From Roseiflexus sp. RS-1 (lineage in GTDB: Bacteria > Chloroflexota > Chloroflexia > Chloroflexales > Roseiflexaceae), in contig NC_009523.1 in NCBI RefSeq assembly GCF_000016665.1, positions 1,984,001 through 2,048,000 of the forward strand: a stretch of DNA of 64,000 nucleotides, given 5' to 3'. Under the pieces are notes generated by a model, which did not search any database, was not told the origin of the DNA, and worked only from the letters and a program-made list of their open reading frames with translations. A program made the position numbers and the translations under genes. Shown piece after piece: positions 23,440 through 33,051 of the stretch (within the stretch, counting starts at the first letter, position 1; every line of letters starts with the position of its first letter).

Positions 23440-24465
23440 TCACGCCGTTGCTGTAATCGTCGTCAGCGGCACGTCAGTCGTCAGGGGCAGATCGATGCGA
23501 CCGCGACGTCGGCTCGACTCATACGTTGCGAAGATTAACTCTGTTGCCTGCAATGCGCGCCGCGCCGATACTTCCGGCTCGCGCCCGCTCTTCAGCGCAT
23601 CGATGAGATCCAGGATCGCGCGCGTATGACAGGCTTCGTCGTGCAACCCTTCACCCACGTCGATGTTCTGCCATCCTGATGCGCTGCGATTCCAGAGGCG
23701 CAACGGTGTATCGTTGCTCTGCCCGATCTCGATCAGTCCCTCATCGCCGTACAACCGGATGATGAGTGGAGGAATGGCACTGTCGCCTGTCAGCAGCATG
23801 CCGGTGACCCCGTTGCGAAAGCGGAATTGGCTGATCCCCTGACTCTCGACGGTCACACCAAAAATGGTTTGCGGTTTGCGCGTATCGATCTGACCAATGA
23901 CCCATTCGACCGGAGTTTCATCATTGAAGAAGAACAGCATATCGAACCAGTGCGTTCCCCAGTCGAACAGATTGTCGCACGTCGCTTCCATACGCTGCAA
24001 TGTGCCGATCGCACCGGCGCGCAGCAGATCGCGCGCTGCCCGAAATGGCGCGCCAAAACGTCGCTGGTGGTTGAAGGTCAACTGTGTGCCGCTGGCTTCG
24101 CATACCGCGACCATCCGCTTTGCTTCGTCGAACGATGGCGCCATTGGTTTTTCGCAGTGAACGGCGCGCACGCCAGCTTCTGCGCAGGCAATGACCATTT
24201 CGGCATGGAGGTGGGGCCAGGTGCAGATGCTGACAATATCGAGACGTTCCTTTGCCAGCATCTCACGGTAGTTCTGATACACAGCATCGCCGCCGTGTTG
24301 CTCCTGAAACGACCGTGCATGATCGAGGTTCAGGTCCGCCAGGGCTACCAGGTGCGCATCAGGAGCGGCGCGATACCCTCGCGCGTGCATATGCGCCATG
24401 CCGAACCCGGTTGCGCCAGCGGAACGCCAGGGTTTACCGGTGCCGATAATACCAACCCGATACAT
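23440..24465 (-). CDS. Gfo/Idh/MocA-family oxidoreductase
   Basis: 341 residues. The N-terminal Rossmann fold starts YRVGIIGTG; the cofactor-binding acidic residue lies in LVALADLN. The family motif HCEKPMAPSFDEAKRM (EKP lysine) is present, followed by the QLTFNHQRRFGAPFRAARDLL block and an alpha/beta C-terminal domain. It is expected to use NAD(P) on a sugar or cyclitol. The DWGTHWFDMLFFF segment gives the His expected in the active site. It lies 21 bp downstream of the PSP1 gene and probably shares its transcript. Substrate unknown. Confidence 0.9.
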   Translation of the reverse strand: MYRVGIIGTGKPWRSAGATGFGMAHMHARGYRAAPDAHLVALADLNLDHARSFQEQHGGDAVYQNYREMLAKERLDIVSICTWPHLHAEMVIACAEAGVRAVHCEKPMAPSFDEAKRMVAVCEASGTQLTFNHQRRFGAPFRAARDLLRAGAIGTLQRMEATCDNLFDWGTHWFDMLFFFNDETPVEWVIGQIDTRKPQTIFGVTVESQGISQFRFRNGVTGMLLTGDSAIPPLIIRLYGDEGLIEIGQSNDTPLRLWNRSASGWQNIDVGEGLHDEACHTRAILDLIDALKSGREPEVSARRALQATELIFATYESSRRRGRIDLPLTTDVPLTTITATA

Positions 24466-24486
24466 TGTTGTGGTGCTCCCCTGATC

Positions 24487-25707
24487 TCAAGAATTGCGAG
24501 GTCGGCGACGGCGACGCTGCCGCTGCGACGTGGATGATTGCGATGCAGTGTCTGGCGCGGATGGCGTCCTCTCGTCGGTGCGCGTCCCGGAATCGTGATG
24601 ATGCCCGGCGGATTTCTTTGGTGATGGCGGAGCAGCCGAACGCTTCGATGGTTGGGGAACCATGGGCAGATCGTCGGACAGCATATCGAGGTCTTCCTCT
24701 TCGAGCAGTTCGAGCGGCGGATCACCGGCGCCTTCTTCGAGCCAGGCCAGCGCCTCGAGCACGTCTGGATTATCGATCGAGTCGCGCAACAGCCGCTTTT
24801 CGCCCCGCCGTTCCTGTTCAGCGCGACGTTCTGAGCGGTTCAATCTGGCAGCTGGCGTGATCCCCTCGGCATTGCGACTGCGCGCAATCTCGCCGACCTG
24901 ACGGATAGCTTCCTGAATCTGCGTCGGTGAAAATTCTTCCTGCATCCCGGTGCTGGCAAGCGCAACGATCACCGTCTCACGCAGCACATTGACCCCCACT
25001 ACCTCACCCGGTCCGTCCGGCGTCTGCACCCATGTGCCTTTGCGCGGCATCCGGCTCTTGACGCTCACGTACTGATCATGTTCGTAGGAAAGGCAGCAGA
25101 GCAGGCGTCCACACACTCCGCTGATCTTCGTCGGGTTCAGCGGGAGGTCCTGATCCTTCGCCATTTTAATCGACACGCGCGCGTAGTCGGGAAGGAATGT
25201 GGCGCAGCAGAGCAGGCGACCGCATGGACCGATGCCGCCCAGGAGTTTTGCCTCGTCGCGCGGACCGATCTGGCGGAGTTCGATGCGGGTGCGAAACGCG
25301 CGCGCCAGATCGCGCACCAGGGCGCGGAAATCGACGCGTTTTTCAGCGGTGAAGTAGAAGGTCAATCGCGAGCCGTCGAACGAATACTCGGCTTTGACCA
25401 GGCGCATCGGCAGTCCGTGTTCCTGGATTTTTTCGGCGCAGCGGGCGAGCAATTCGTCCTGATGACTGTTCAACTGGCGCAGACGCTCGAAATCGATCGG
25501 TTCTGCGCGGCGGAGGACCGGTTTCAGTTCACCGACGATCTCTTCTGGATCGACCAGTCGCGGTGGATAGGCGACCTTTGCAAGTTCCGGGCCGCGTACC
25601 GTTTCGACAATCACGTGGTCGCCCTGGGATAATGCTTCAATGCCATTGGGATCGAAATAGTAGGTCTTTCCTGAGTCCTTAAAACGAATACCGACCACAA
25701 CGGGCAT
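24487..25707 (-). CDS. PSP1/RicT-like protein
   Basis: 406 residues, ATG with GAGG 5 nt upstream. Residues 1-270 form the PSP1 (YaaT/RicT) domain, with the Cys-rich pair GPCGRLLCCATFL and SGVCGRLLCCLSYEHD that binds an Fe-S cluster in the Bacillus RicAFT complex. The C-terminal ~130 residues are charged, of low complexity and end in a basic RQRRRRRPRN tail. RicT homologues influence mRNA processing and regulatory phosphorelays. Whether RicA or RicF exist here cannot be seen. First gene of the minus-strand operon. A weak -10 (TATAAT at 25792-25787) lies ~80 bp upstream. Confidence 0.88.
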   Translation of the reverse strand: MPVVVGIRFKDSGKTYYFDPNGIEALSQGDHVIVETVRGPELAKVAYPPRLVDPEEIVGELKPVLRRAEPIDFERLRQLNSHQDELLARCAEKIQEHGLPMRLVKAEYSFDGSRLTFYFTAEKRVDFRALVRDLARAFRTRIELRQIGPRDEAKLLGGIGPCGRLLCCATFLPDYARVSIKMAKDQDLPLNPTKISGVCGRLLCCLSYEHDQYVSVKSRMPRKGTWVQTPDGPGEVVGVNVLRETVIVALASTGMQEEFSPTQIQEAIRQVGEIARSRNAEGITPAARLNRSERRAEQERRGEKRLLRDSIDNPDVLEALAWLEEGAGDPPLELLEEEDLDMLSDDLPMVPQPSKRSAAPPSPKKSAGHHHDSGTRTDERTPSAPDTASQSSTSQRQRRRRRPRNS

Positions 25708-25823
25708 AACAACCTCATGTTCTTTCTGCTAAACTCATGTGCAATGGCGCTTTGGAGATGCTGATTTTACCCTCTTTCCCGCCCCAATTATACGCCACTG
25801 CCAGCGACCCGGATCAGCGCGTC

Positions 25824-27371
25824 TCACGGCGCGTTCATCGAACCGATCGCGCGGGATCGGCGCGCCGGTGCGCGACCGATCACTTTATACGTGTGAACGA
25901 GTTGCGCTTTGCCCTTCAACTGGTAATCGCCCATCTCCTGGAGAATGAACGCATCCCCGATAGCGTTGCGCGTCGCTTCGGAGATCAGCACCGAATTGAG
26001 ATCGGCGCGACTTTCAAGACGTGCCGCAGTGTTGACGGTATCACCGATCACCGTGTACTCCAGGCGCTGACGGGTGCCGAAAAAGCCGGCGTAGACCGGA
26101 CCGGTGTTGATGCCAATGCGAAAGTCGAATGCTTTGGACGGATCGAGTTTTTCGATCAGGCGACGGTGCGCTTCGATCATGTCAAGCGCAGCATCGACCG
26201 CCTGGATGGCGGTGGTGTGATAATCCTGGTATTCGTTCACCTGCGGCGCGCCAAAGATCGCCATAATCCCATCGCCGATATATTTATCGAGCGTGCCGTT
26301 GTGCTGGAAGATAACCTCGGTCATTTCGTGGAGGTACTCGTTGAGCAGGTCCTGCACTTCGCGCGGCGAGAGGCGCTCGGAGAGGGATGAAAATCCCTTG
26401 ACATCGGCGAAGAGAACGCTCACGATCAACTCCTGCGGTTCACGCAGGCGACCGTGTTCGGAGAAGTAACTGGCAACATCGCGCGCCACGCTGGGGGAGA
26501 CGAAGCGCTCGAACAACTGGCGACTGGCCTCCTGTTTTCGCAGTTCTTCCGTCAGCCTGGCGCGCTCAATCGTGACCGCCGCCTGGTTGGCGATTGCCGC
26601 CAGCAGGTCGCGCTCACGTGAACCGAACCGGTCGCGTCCGGGGGAGTCCAGGTAGATCAGCCCGATTGCGCCCTGTTCCACCAGGAGGGGGGCGCACAGC
26701 GCCGAGCGAATGTTCGCACTGATAATGCTTTCGGTGCCGCCAATTTCGAGGCGTGCGTCGCGGGTGAGCACCACTTCGCCAGCTTCGAGCGCTTTGCGAA
26801 CGATAGTCGAACTGATGACCACCTCCTGGCGCGACGGCGGATAGATGACCCGCGGCACGAGTTCATTCTCGCGTTTCAGCAGCAGCAGGGCGCGCTGCGC
26901 CGGGATCAGACGGAGCACCTCTTCGACTATTGCGTCGAGCAACTCGCCCATATCGATGATCAGGTTGAGGCGCCTGGCGATGCGGAAGAACTCGCGCAGG
27001 TCGATGTTCAGTTCTGGTACGACGACGCCGCTTGCCTCAGATGCAACCGGGAAGTAGCGACTATCATCGAGAACGACGTTCTGTGCTGCGCGTTCCTCGA
27101 AGCGCAGTTCGAACGGACCGATCTGAACCACGTCGCCGTCGCGCAGTTGCTCTTCTTTGATCCGCAACCGGTTGACGAAGACGCCGTTGCGACTGTTGGT
27201 GTCACGCACCCATACATCGCGCCCATTCACGACGATTTCTGCATGGTAGCGCGACACAATCGCGTGGTTGAGCACAATATCGTTCTCCAGCGCACGCCCG
27301 ATGCGTAACCCGCGCGCTTCGATCGGGTAGGTCTTGTGCTCGCCGTTGATGTCGAGAGTGATCAGCGCCAT
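25824..27371 (-). CDS. FHA-GAF-class III nucleotide cyclase
   Basis: 515 residues, ATG with AGGAG upstream. The FHA domain (~20-90) has LRIGRALENDIVLNH, VSRYHAEI and DTNSRNGVFVN, the phosphothreonine-binding residues. A GAF domain spans ~130-290. The class III cyclase domain begins SVLFADVKGFSSLSERLS. Both metal Asp residues (FADVKGF and KYIGDGIMA), the substrate Lys (LDKYIGD), the Asp in VIGDTVN and the Asn/Arg in NTAARLE are present, pointing to adenylate cyclase specificity. Cytoplasmic. It links a phosphoprotein signal and a GAF ligand to cAMP production (inference). It is the only gene on its transcript. Confidence 0.93.
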   Translation of the reverse strand: MALITLDINGEHKTYPIEARGLRIGRALENDIVLNHAIVSRYHAEIVVNGRDVWVRDTNSRNGVFVNRLRIKEEQLRDGDVVQIGPFELRFEERAAQNVVLDDSRYFPVASEASGVVVPELNIDLREFFRIARRLNLIIDMGELLDAIVEEVLRLIPAQRALLLLKRENELVPRVIYPPSRQEVVISSTIVRKALEAGEVVLTRDARLEIGGTESIISANIRSALCAPLLVEQGAIGLIYLDSPGRDRFGSRERDLLAAIANQAAVTIERARLTEELRKQEASRQLFERFVSPSVARDVASYFSEHGRLREPQELIVSVLFADVKGFSSLSERLSPREVQDLLNEYLHEMTEVIFQHNGTLDKYIGDGIMAIFGAPQVNEYQDYHTTAIQAVDAALDMIEAHRRLIEKLDPSKAFDFRIGINTGPVYAGFFGTRQRLEYTVIGDTVNTAARLESRADLNSVLISEATRNAIGDAFILQEMGDYQLKGKAQLVHTYKVIGRAPARRSRAIGSMNAP

Positions 27372-27436
27372 GGTACGGTCTCCTGCGTTCCGAACAGCGC
27401 CGGAACGAGCATTGCCCTGTACGCGCCTGTCCTGTT

Positions 27437-27465
27437 AGTATAACAGACGCCATGGCGTGCGGCAA
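27437..27465 (-). promoter_or_regulatory. Promoter of the cyclase gene with overlapping palindrome
   Basis: Minus strand TTGCCG (27465-27460), 17 bp, TATACT (27442-27437). A 15-bp palindrome, CTGTTA GTA TAACAG (27432-27446), covers the -10 box and may be an operator. Confidence 0.5.
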
Positions 27466-27488
27466 TAAATATTATATTATGATGAGGC

Positions 27489-27517
27489 GTAGGGGTGCAG
27501 CACCGCTGCGCCCCTAC
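27489..27517 (-). terminator. 13-bp hairpin at the end of the LPXTG-like gene
   Basis: GTAGGGGTGCAGC, ACC, GCTGCGCCCCTAC: a 13-bp stem with one G-T pair, overlapping the stop codon of the minus-strand gene. No long T tract follows. A similar palindrome occurs near 43062-43092, so it may be a dispersed repeat doubling as a terminator. Confidence 0.45.
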
Positions 27518-28101
27518 GGTGTCGCACGTCGCGCGATCAGAACGCCACCCGCCAGCAAGATCATGCCCAGCACCGCCATCCACGGCGCCTCGTTCGATGC
27601 GCCGGTAGCCGGAAGCGTCGCAGGCGGCGGCACAGGCGCAGCATCCCCTGATGGTTCTGGCGCGGCCACTCGTGCCGGACTGCGAAATGCCATGTCCTGT
27701 CGGGCAGTCTCGCCTTCCGGCAGGGTGATCGGGATCGCCCCCTGGACGGATGTTCCGCGCTCTGGAGGGACGATCAGTTCCACGACATACGTTCCCGGCA
27801 TCAAGTTCTCGCGCCCGTAATTTCCGTTTGTGTCGGTCAGCAGTTCCTGGTCATTGATGCGCACGGTCATCCCCGCGACAGGTGCGCCGGTCGTCAGGTC
27901 GATGACGGTTCCGACGATCCGCCCCAGACGCGGTTCACGACGAGGCTCTTCCGAAGCGACAACCGGCGTCAGCGTCGGGCGGGGCGGCAATTCCTGCGCC
28001 TGCATTGGGCGCGACGCGATGACGATCGATCCGATGCTCCACAGGAGCAACCATCCTCCGGCAATCATCGATATGGCGGTTATGAGTTGCCTGGCGTTCA
28101 T
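27514..28101 (-). CDS. Surface protein with carboxypeptidase-regulatory-like domain and LPATG sorting signal
   Basis: About 195 residues from ATG 28101 (AAAGG 9 nt upstream); an upstream ATG at 28125 adds eight residues. An N-terminal signal helix is followed by a ~75-residue Ig-like domain: GRIVGTVIDLTTGAPVAGMT, then DTNGNYGRENLMPGTYVVEL, the CarboxypepD_reg or SD-repeat fold. A Pro/Ala linker leads to LPATGASNEAPW, a hydrophobic helix and RR, which is a sortase-type cell wall sorting signal. No sortase gene is in the window. It starts ~20 bp after the beta-helix gene and is probably co-transcribed with it. Confidence 0.8.
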   Translation of the reverse strand: MNARQLITAISMIAGGWLLLWSIGSIVIASRPMQAQELPPRPTLTPVVASEEPRREPRLGRIVGTVIDLTTGAPVAGMTVRINDQELLTDTNGNYGRENLMPGTYVVELIVPPERGTSVQGAIPITLPEGETARQDMAFRSPARVAAPEPSGDAAPVPPPATLPATGASNEAPWMAVLGMILLAGGVLIARRATP

Positions 28102-28121
28102 ATGTGTTTTACCTTTATGTA

Positions 28122-30425
28122 TCAACGTTCAATCTTCCCGCCCGGTCGTGCATACGCCGGTCGATCCGGCAGGAGCGACGAGTGCGCTGGTCCGGCAAGA
28201 TACGATGGCGTCCATGGCGGCGCTGGCGGATTGGTTCCGCTGACGATCAGACCGTCGCGTATGCCGCGATTGTTCGTTTCGTCAGACTCGAATACCGCGC
28301 CGCTCACGCCGACCGTGTTCCAGCTATCCGCCAGGGCATAGATCGTCGTTGTGTCATTTGCCAGCCAGCCGAGCCAGTATGTGCGGAGCGCATCATAGCC
28401 GCCGCTCGTGCTGAGGGTGATCTGCTCACCCGGTTGCAATGCCTGCGTGACCCCCCATGCAACGCCGAAACAGGGTTGCAGTGCGCAGCGGTCGTGCCAG
28501 AGATCATTCACCCGTGGCGGACGATCCGGGTTGAGGTACAGATCGACCCAGAACGGTCCGGCAGGCGCAGTGCCGACATTCTTCACCGTCACCCGAATCT
28601 CGACCAGTTGCCCGGCAGCGAACGTTGTCTGGTTGGGAATGATCTCGATGCTGGCGATGATCAGGTCAGGCTGCCCTGGTCGCATGATCAACGGCAGATA
28701 TGCCTGCTGAAGCGACGGAGTCGCAGCCGTAACAACGCCGCTGATCGGAAACCGGAACGGACTCTCATCGGCGTCGCCGTTGACGAAGGAGAGCGTACCG
28801 CTGAAGGTTCCGGCAGTCGCAGCCGTCAGTTGCACCGTAAACGTGACCGTCGCGCCGGGAGCGACTGGTCCTCCGGGAAAAGCGCCGACGACCACAAAAC
28901 CGGCAGGAAGGGTCAGTGCGCCGAGGGTCAGCGGCGCGGTACCGGCGTTGCGGATGGTGAAGACGCGCGCGACCGGTGCGCCGACGGTGGTCGTTCCGAA
29001 GGAGACCGCCGTCGCCTGATTGTTCGTCAGTTCCGGGCTGCTGGCGTCAGGACCGTCGTACACCGCGATTTCAGGCGCAGGTACCGCCTCAAATGCGCCA
29101 ATATCGCAGGCGCTGCCCTGTGGTCGAGAAACGCCGCGCTGATCGGTCGTCACGCTGCATGCACTCGCCGGAATCTGATCCAGAGCTGGCGAACCTCCCG
29201 TCAGCGCGTGGGTTGGCGTCGGACCGCCATTGCTGGCGAGCGGCGCAAGCAACGGATTGATCGGTGTTGACGACTCAATTGCGCCGGTGTTCGGTGTAGT
29301 GGTTCCGACAGGATCGCCGTACTGATCGCCAGTGGTGTTCGCGGCGAAATCATAGTTGCCGACATTCCCGATGAGATTGTATCCGTTGCTGGAAAGAGAG
29401 CCAGCGATGTCGGGATAGTTCTCGCCCCCGCCCGGCGACGTGTCGGCATTGCCGGCGATCAGAGAACCGCGCAGCGTGGCAGTGCCGTACAGCGCGCCGT
29501 TGCCGCCGGTTTGCGTCCCGGTCATCGTCACATGTTCAAGTTGAGCTCCCATATCAGAAAACAGCGCGCCGCCGTTGTCACCAGCCTGATTGCCGCTGAA
29601 GGTGCTGTTGCTGACAGTAACGTCGTGGTATGCCGCGATTGCCCCGCCTTCGCCCGTCGTCTGGTTGCCGCTGAAGGTTGTGCCGGTCACCGTTGCGGGA
29701 TCGACGAAGCCATCAGTACGGAACGTGATAGCGCCACCGCTCCGCTCCGACCGGTTGTTGCGAAAGATGCTGTCGGTAATGGTCGTGGTTGCATTAACCG
29801 TGTAGAGTGCTCCACCTTCGGCGCTGCCAGCAGTCAATGCGCGGTTGTTCTCGAACAGGGCGCGGTTGAGCGTCAGTTCAGAGTTGCGCGCAACGACGGC
29901 GCCGCCGTCAAACGTCGCCTGGTTGTTCTCGAAGGCGACGCGGTTGAGGGTCAGTCGGGCGTTGCGCGCCAGAATTGCGCCCCCCTCGTCGTTGTCTGTA
30001 TCGCCGTTGCGGAAGGTCAGGTCATTGATCGTCACCACAACGGTGTTTACGAAGGTTTGATCGCGAAGATACAGGAATCGAAACGGCGGGCTTCCAGCCA
30101 CGCGCTCAATCGTTGCGCCATTCCCGTTGATTGTCAGGCTGTTTGTCGAAGAGCTATCAACAATAATGACCGGCAATCCGTTTGCTGATCCACCAAACGT
30201 ATTGTCAACCGTCGCCAGCGAGTAGGTGCATCCGGCGGCAAGTTCGATGGTGTCGGGCTGATTATTGCTGTTAGCGGTGTTAATGGCTGTGATGAGCGCC
30301 GAAACGTCGCTGCACGGAATGGTGAACGTTGCAGCGCGGCTGACGGGTATGGCGAGGAACCAGCCGGTGGCGAGGGTCATCACAAGGAGCAGCACCACGA
30401 GAGAAAAACGTCTGGATGGGCGCAT
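28122..30425 (-). CDS. Secreted right-handed beta-helix protein (Pmp-like) with choice-of-anchor and CARDB domains
   Basis: 767 residues, ATG with AGGAG 7 nt upstream. The signal peptide ends at SRAATF. Residues ~60-370 are parallel beta-helix rungs with repeated GGAI/GGAL and F.NN motifs (EGGAILARNARLTLNRVAFE; FDGGAVVARNSELTLNRALF; SGGAITFRTDG), as in polymorphic outer-membrane and DUF1565-type proteins. Then come a choice-of-anchor-Q-like closing block (DIGAFEAVPAPEIAVYD), an Ig-like anchor-D domain (~460-560) and a CARDB domain (~600-700). Likely exported and surface-exposed. Ligand and anchoring are unknown. Confidence 0.87.
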   Translation of the reverse strand: MRPSRRFSLVVLLLVMTLATGWFLAIPVSRAATFTIPCSDVSALITAINTANSNNQPDTIELAAGCTYSLATVDNTFGGSANGLPVIIVDSSSTNSLTINGNGATIERVAGSPPFRFLYLRDQTFVNTVVVTINDLTFRNGDTDNDEGGAILARNARLTLNRVAFENNQATFDGGAVVARNSELTLNRALFENNRALTAGSAEGGALYTVNATTTITDSIFRNNRSERSGGAITFRTDGFVDPATVTGTTFSGNQTTGEGGAIAAYHDVTVSNSTFSGNQAGDNGGALFSDMGAQLEHVTMTGTQTGGNGALYGTATLRGSLIAGNADTSPGGGENYPDIAGSLSSNGYNLIGNVGNYDFAANTTGDQYGDPVGTTTPNTGAIESSTPINPLLAPLASNGGPTPTHALTGGSPALDQIPASACSVTTDQRGVSRPQGSACDIGAFEAVPAPEIAVYDGPDASSPELTNNQATAVSFGTTTVGAPVARVFTIRNAGTAPLTLGALTLPAGFVVVGAFPGGPVAPGATVTFTVQLTAATAGTFSGTLSFVNGDADESPFRFPISGVVTAATPSLQQAYLPLIMRPGQPDLIIASIEIIPNQTTFAAGQLVEIRVTVKNVGTAPAGPFWVDLYLNPDRPPRVNDLWHDRCALQPCFGVAWGVTQALQPGEQITLSTSGGYDALRTYWLGWLANDTTTIYALADSWNTVGVSGAVFESDETNNRGIRDGLIVSGTNPPAPPWTPSYLAGPAHSSLLPDRPAYARPGGKIER

Positions 30426-30687
30426 GTTGCACTCCTGGCTGCAATGTCTGATTGTTCGGTCGGCGGGGGATCATGCTCAATAACTGGCGACACATGACGC
30501 TTCGGATCGTCCATCCTGGATCACTCCAGGAGCGTGTGCGCCGATGCGTCAACCGGAAGCGGTGCGCTGCATGCGCCTGAGGAGCGTCGCTGGATGCGGA
30601 TTGTAGCGAAATCTGCGCCATTATATACAATGTTCGCGGTGCGGGTCAAGCATGCGTCAACGATCCAGTATAAAACTCCTGGCGTTG

Positions 30688-30696
30688 TGCTATAAT
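30688..30696 (+). promoter_or_regulatory. Extended -10 promoter of the pot operon
   Basis: TGCTATAAT (30688-30696), a perfect extended -10 element with no clear -35. It lies ~200 bp before potA in the divergent gap 30426-30911. The rest of the gap holds no gene. Confidence 0.5.
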
Positions 30697-30911
30697 TCTG
30701 GCAACGTATTCTTAATGACATTATCCGATTGACGCTTTCATCTCCGCTGCACCGATGCCGGTTCGCTCCAATGTTCGTTTCGCCAGATGCGCGCAGTGAC
30801 GCCGACCGGCGAGCGCGCCAGCGCAGCGGAAGCGGTTCCGCACCTTTATGACAGGCTGTCCTTTCCTGTCTTGTGACGCGCTGTTGTTGAACGATGCAAG
30901 CCGGACGCGCT

Positions 30912-32012
30912 ATGAACCAAGGGATAGCAGTTGATCTGCGCAATGTCGTCAAGCGATTCGCAGATGTCTGCGCCGTCGATCACGTCTCCATGCAGATCCG
31001 CGACGGTGAATTCTTCTCGATGCTCGGTCCCTCCGGTTGCGGCAAAACCACTACCCTGCGGATGATTGCCGGTTTCGAGTTTCCCACGTCGGGCGATATC
31101 CTGCTCCACGGCAGATCGGTCGGAACCACGCCACCCTTCCGGCGCAATGTGAATACCGTCTTTCAGTCGTATGCGCTGTTTCCGCATATGACGGTGGCGG
31201 AGAATGTCGCCTTCGGTTTGCGCATGAAGAAGGTTCCGCAATCCGAAATTGCGCGGCGGGTGACCGAGGCGCTCGATATGGTGCGCCTGGGTGATTTTGC
31301 CGCCCGCCGTCCCCGTCAACTCTCCGGCGGTCAACAGCAGCGAGTGGCGCTGGCGCGTGCGCTCGTCAACCATCCCGAAGTGCTGCTGCTCGATGAGCCG
31401 CTCGGTGCGCTCGACCTGAAACTGCGCAAAGAGATGCAACTCGAACTGAAAAGCCTGCAAGAACGGGTCGGCATAACCTTCATCTATGTCACCCACGATC
31501 AGGAAGAAGCGCTGACGATGAGCGACCGGATCGCAGTGATGAGCGCCGGGAAGGTGTTGCAGATCGGCACGCCGACCGAAATCTATGAGCGCCCGGTCTG
31601 CCGTTTTGTCGCCGATTTCATCGGCGAGACCAACTTCATCGAAGGAAAGGTCGAAGCGGTTGAGCGCGATGGAATCGCCTCCATCCTTTCCGATGACGGG
31701 TTGACGCTGCGAGGGCAGACCATCCGCCCGGTTGCGTCGGGAGCGCACGTCACCCTCTCGATCCGTCCAGAGAAGGCGTTCCTTTCAGTGCAGGCGCCGC
31801 CGCCCGGCACGCCGAACTGCTATCAGGTGCGGGTGGAACGGGTGGCGTATATCGGGAGTGATACGCGCATCGATGTGCGCTTGGGATCGCGATTGTTCGA
31901 TCTCTGGGAACAGAACAGTCGCTCGACGCTCGACCGCGACGCCTACTGGCAACCCGGCGAAACAGGGTATCTCTGGTGGCCCGCCGAAAATGCGATTATT
32001 CTGACCGAGTGA
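30912..32012 (+). CDS. potA: Spermidine/putrescine ABC transporter ATP-binding protein
   Basis: About 366 residues from ATG 30912; ATG 30894 adds six residues and neither has a strong ribosome site. Walker [16 protein letters not shown]-loop [16 protein letters not shown], signature [15 protein letters not shown], Walker [13 protein letters not shown] and switch His in [10 protein letters not shown] are intact. A TOBE domain occupies the C-terminus (~240-365). PotA energises polyamine import with PotB, PotC and PotD. The ADP/ATP machinery is not separately visible. First gene of the operon. Confidence 0.93.
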   Translation: MNQGIAVDLRNVVKRFADVCAVDHVSMQIRDGEFFSMLGPSGCGKTTTLRMIAGFEFPTSGDILLHGRSVGTTPPFRRNVNTVFQSYALFPHMTVAENVAFGLRMKKVPQSEIARRVTEALDMVRLGDFAARRPRQLSGGQQQRVALARALVNHPEVLLLDEPLGALDLKLRKEMQLELKSLQERVGITFIYVTHDQEEALTMSDRIAVMSAGKVLQIGTPTEIYERPVCRFVADFIGETNFIEGKVEAVERDGIASILSDDGLTLRGQTIRPVASGAHVTLSIRPEKAFLSVQAPPPGTPNCYQVRVERVAYIGSDTRIDVRLGSRLFDLWEQNSRSTLDRDAYWQPGETGYLWWPAENAIILTE

Positions 32013-32033
32013 CCACGACCGCGCGAGGTGACG

Positions 32034-32942
32034 ATGGCTGCTGATACGCTTGCTTCCGACTCTCAACCGCGCGAGGGGCGCATTGCCGCCATCCTGCGCC
32101 GTAACGAGCGACTTCAACTCGGTCTGCTGCTGTTCCCCGGTCTCTTCTGGCTTGTCATGTTCTTCGCACTGCCGCTCATTGTGGTGGTGTTCTACAGTTT
32201 CGCCGTCAATGGTCCTGGCGGGCGGATCGAGTGGACGTTCACACTGGAGAATTACCGCATCCTGTTCACGGAAAGCCTGTACGTCAATGCCTACTGGCGC
32301 TCGATCTGGGCGGGGGTGTGGACGACGCTTATCTGTCTCCTTCTGGGCTATCCACTTGCGTACTACATCGTCCGCAGCCCGCCGCGCTGGCGCACCGTGT
32401 TGCTCTTTTTGATCCTGATCCCGTTCTGGACCAACTTTCTGGTGCGCACCTACGCCTGGATGCTTCTTCTATCAAACAATGGCATCATCAACAGCGCCAT
32501 TCAGTCGCTGGGTCTGCCGCGCGTCGCGCTCTACCCGTCCGAAGGGGCAGTGCTGGTCGGTTTGATCTACGGCAGCCTGCCATTCATGGTGCTGCCGATC
32601 TACGCCTCGCTGTCACGCTTCGATTTTACGCTGATGGAAGCAGCCGCCGATCTGGGCGCCAGCCAGGTGCGCGCGTTTCTGAAGGTGATGCTGCCGCTGA
32701 CGATGCCGGGCGTGGCTGCCGGGTCGGTTCTGGTGTTCATTCCGACGGTCGGGCAGTTTGTGGTTTCCGACCTGCTCGGTGGGGCGAAGGTCGATTATTT
32801 GGGGAATCTGCTGCAACGCCTGTTTACCCGCTCGAACCCGCCGAACTGGCCCCTGGGGTCGGCGATGGCGATTGTCTTTATGGTTGTGTTGACCGTGGCG
32901 ATTATCATCTATTTCCGCGTGACGACCGAGGAGGATCGGTGA
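32034..32942 (+). CDS. potB: Spermidine/putrescine ABC transporter permease
   Basis: 302 residues from ATG 32034 (AGGTG just upstream); GTG 32028 is the alternative. Six membrane segments and the ABC permease EAA loop (MEAAADLGASQVRAFLKVML PLT) are seen. It follows potA by ~20 bp. Its stop codon is followed by five GAAGGTT repeats (32943-32980) and then IS110 copy 2. The gene itself is intact. Confidence 0.92.
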   Translation: MAADTLASDSQPREGRIAAILRRNERLQLGLLLFPGLFWLVMFFALPLIVVVFYSFAVNGPGGRIEWTFTLENYRILFTESLYVNAYWRSIWAGVWTTLICLLLGYPLAYYIVRSPPRWRTVLLFLILIPFWTNFLVRTYAWMLLLSNNGIINSAIQSLGLPRVALYPSEGAVLVGLIYGSLPFMVLPIYASLSRFDFTLMEAAADLGASQVRAFLKVMLPLTMPGVAAGSVLVFIPTVGQFVVSDLLGGAKVDYLGNLLQRLFTRSNPPNWPLGSAMAIVFMVVLTVAIIIYFRVTTEEDR

Positions 32943-33051
32943 AGGTTGAAGGTTGAAGGTTTGGAAGGTTGAAGGTTGCGCTGGCGTCGTGTGTATTCGT
33001 CAGGGCGTTTGTTTATTCGCCAGCGGAACCACGGAGTAACTGTGTTGCTTG

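Noticed and set aside
32941-32980. GAAGGTT repeats after potB as a coding or regulatory array
   Set aside because: Five imperfect 7-bp units without a partner elsewhere in the window; probably slippage DNA.
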